Program-made: the position numbers and the translations under genes
The notes under the pieces: model-generated
Told to the model about the DNA's origin: nothing
The model's input: only the letters and a program-made list of their open reading frames with translations
The model's database searches: none
Assembly (NCBI GenBank): GCA_020638195.1
Contig: JACKJC010000003.1
Coordinates: 1 to 64,000, forward strand
DNA length: 64,000 nt
Reading direction: 5' to 3'
Source: Methylobacteriaceae bacterium
Lineage (GTDB): Bacteria > Pseudomonadota > Alphaproteobacteria > Rhizobiales > Beijerinckiaceae
Part shown: positions 63,262-64,000 of the stretch, in pieces
Layout: the number at the start of each line of letters is the position of its first letter
Position numbering within the stretch: position 1 is the first letter of the stretch

Positions 63262-64000
63262 ATGACCGTGAAGGACGACCGCGCCGAATTCAAAGCCGAA
63301 ACCAGACGCCACTCACTCGCCATGGGCCAGGACGTCACGCTGTTCGAAGAGGCGCGCGACATGACGGTGAAAGCCGGCCAGCACCGGTATGCCTATCTAT
63401 GGACCTGGATGGGCGTACCGATCATCCAAATGCCTTCCGACATTGTTGTGACACAGGAGATCATCTGGCGGACAAGGCCAGACGTCATCATCGAAACAGG
63501 CGTAGCTCGCGGCGGCTCGCTCGTCTTCTCCGCCTCGATGCTGGCGATGATCGGTAGCGCAGGTAAGGTCATCGGCGTGGACATCGATATACGAGCGCAC
63601 AATCGGGACACGATCGAAAAGCATCCAATGGCGTCGCGCATTACACTCATCCAAGGCTCTTCGGTCGCTCCCGAGACGGTGCAGCGCGTGAAGGATGAAA
63701 TTCCAAAGTACGCCAAGGTCATGATCGTTCTCGATTCCGATCATTCCCGGGACCACGTGCTCAACGAGTTGCGCGCATACGGTCCGCTCGTCACAAAGGG
63801 CCAGTACCTGATTGTGGCCGATACGCTGCTCGGTCGGCTGCGTCCCGATCAGACGCCCAAGAACCAGGCGAGCGTTTGGCTGCCCGGCAACGAGCCGTTG
63901 GCCGGTCTCGACGCCTATCTCAAGGAGACGGATCGCTTCGAACCGGACGACGAGATTAATGGCAAGATGATCGTATCGAGTTCGCCGGGCGGCTATCTCA
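63262..64000 (+). CDS. CmcI-like (cephalosporin hydroxylase family) methyltransferase-type protein, cut by the window edge
   Basis: The visible 246 residues start MTVKDDRAEFKAETRRHSLA. They show a Rossmann fold with IIETGVARGGSLVFSASMLA near 78, the adenosine-contacting VIGVDIDIRAHNRDTI, and VMIVLDSDHSRDHVLNEL with Asp/His metal-like residues near 160. This is the CmcI/rhamnosyl O-methyltransferase group, which in polysaccharide loci usually O-methylates sugars. The C-terminus is beyond the window. AGGAG lies upstream of the ATG. Confidence 0.85.
   Translation, partial: MTVKDDRAEFKAETRRHSLAMGQDVTLFEEARDMTVKAGQHRYAYLWTWMGVPIIQMPSDIVVTQEIIWRTRPDVIIETGVARGGSLVFSASMLAMIGSAGKVIGVDIDIRAHNRDTIEKHPMASRITLIQGSSVAPETVQRVKDEIPKYAKVMIVLDSDHSRDHVLNELRAYGPLVTKGQYLIVADTLLGRLRPDQTPKNQASVWLPGNEPLAGLDAYLKETDRFEPDDEINGKMIVSSSPGGYL

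Overview
The window is a high-GC chromosomal segment from an alphaproteobacterial diazotroph. The gene content (an oxygen-sensitive-type NifA, nifA-nifB-fdxN, nifHDKENX with its usual accessory genes, fixABCX, FdsGBAD formate dehydrogenase, N-type ATPase) points to Hyphomicrobiales (Rhizobiales). A Methylocystaceae/Beijerinckiaceae-like or related free-living C1 or phototrophic bacterium is likely, but this placement is inference, because no rRNA or methane/methanol oxidation gene is in view.

Layout. 1-3.5 kb: broken IS3-family remnants, an alpha/beta hydrolase and the decayed end of an ABC-transporter binding-protein gene. 3.8-28.8 kb: a nearly complete nitrogen-fixation island. It contains nifA; nifB-fdxN-(Fe-S LRV protein)-nifZ-nifT-(SIR2-like); a leftward pair encoding an FeSII (Shethna II)-like ferredoxin and a rubrerythrin-like ferritin; nifHDKENX-(38-aa membrane peptide)-DUF269-DUF683-fdxB-nifQ; iscA-nifUSV-cysE-nifW; and fixABCX. 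NifA activator sites (TGT-N10-ACA) and sigma-54 -24/-12 elements lie upstream of nifB, nifH/FeSII, iscA and fixA. GC-rich hairpins occupy the nifH-D, D-K and K-E junctions.

28.8-35.4 kb: an insertion-sequence graveyard (IS21 and at least two IS3-family remnants) holding a methyltransferase gene and a frameshifted secreted BNR-type gene next to an AT-rich patch. 35.4-40.4 kb (minus strand): a group 3b-like NAD(P)-linked [NiFe] hydrogenase operon with an embedded cyclic-nucleotide-binding-fold protein and a maturation protease. 40.9-47.4 kb: a complete N-type ATPase operon atpDCQRBEFAG whose c subunit has a double-carboxylate ion site. 47.4-50.6 kb: a broken metallo-beta-lactamase gene, a family III CoA-transferase and further remnants. 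50.8-57.1 kb: a LysR regulator and NAD-dependent molybdenum formate dehydrogenase fdsGBAD. 57.4-64 kb: surface-polysaccharide genes (acyltransferase; CDP-glucose synthesis and dehydration; sugar C-methyltransferase; 3,5-epimerase; DegT aminotransferase; CmcI-like protein running off the edge), which look like a pathway to a branched deoxy or amino sugar.

How it fits together (inference): FixABCX, formate dehydrogenase and the hydrogenase can supply or recycle reductant around nitrogenase, FeSII and rubrerythrin can protect it from oxygen, and the N-ATPase is a second ion-translocating ATPase. No tRNA, rRNA or CRISPR array was recognised.
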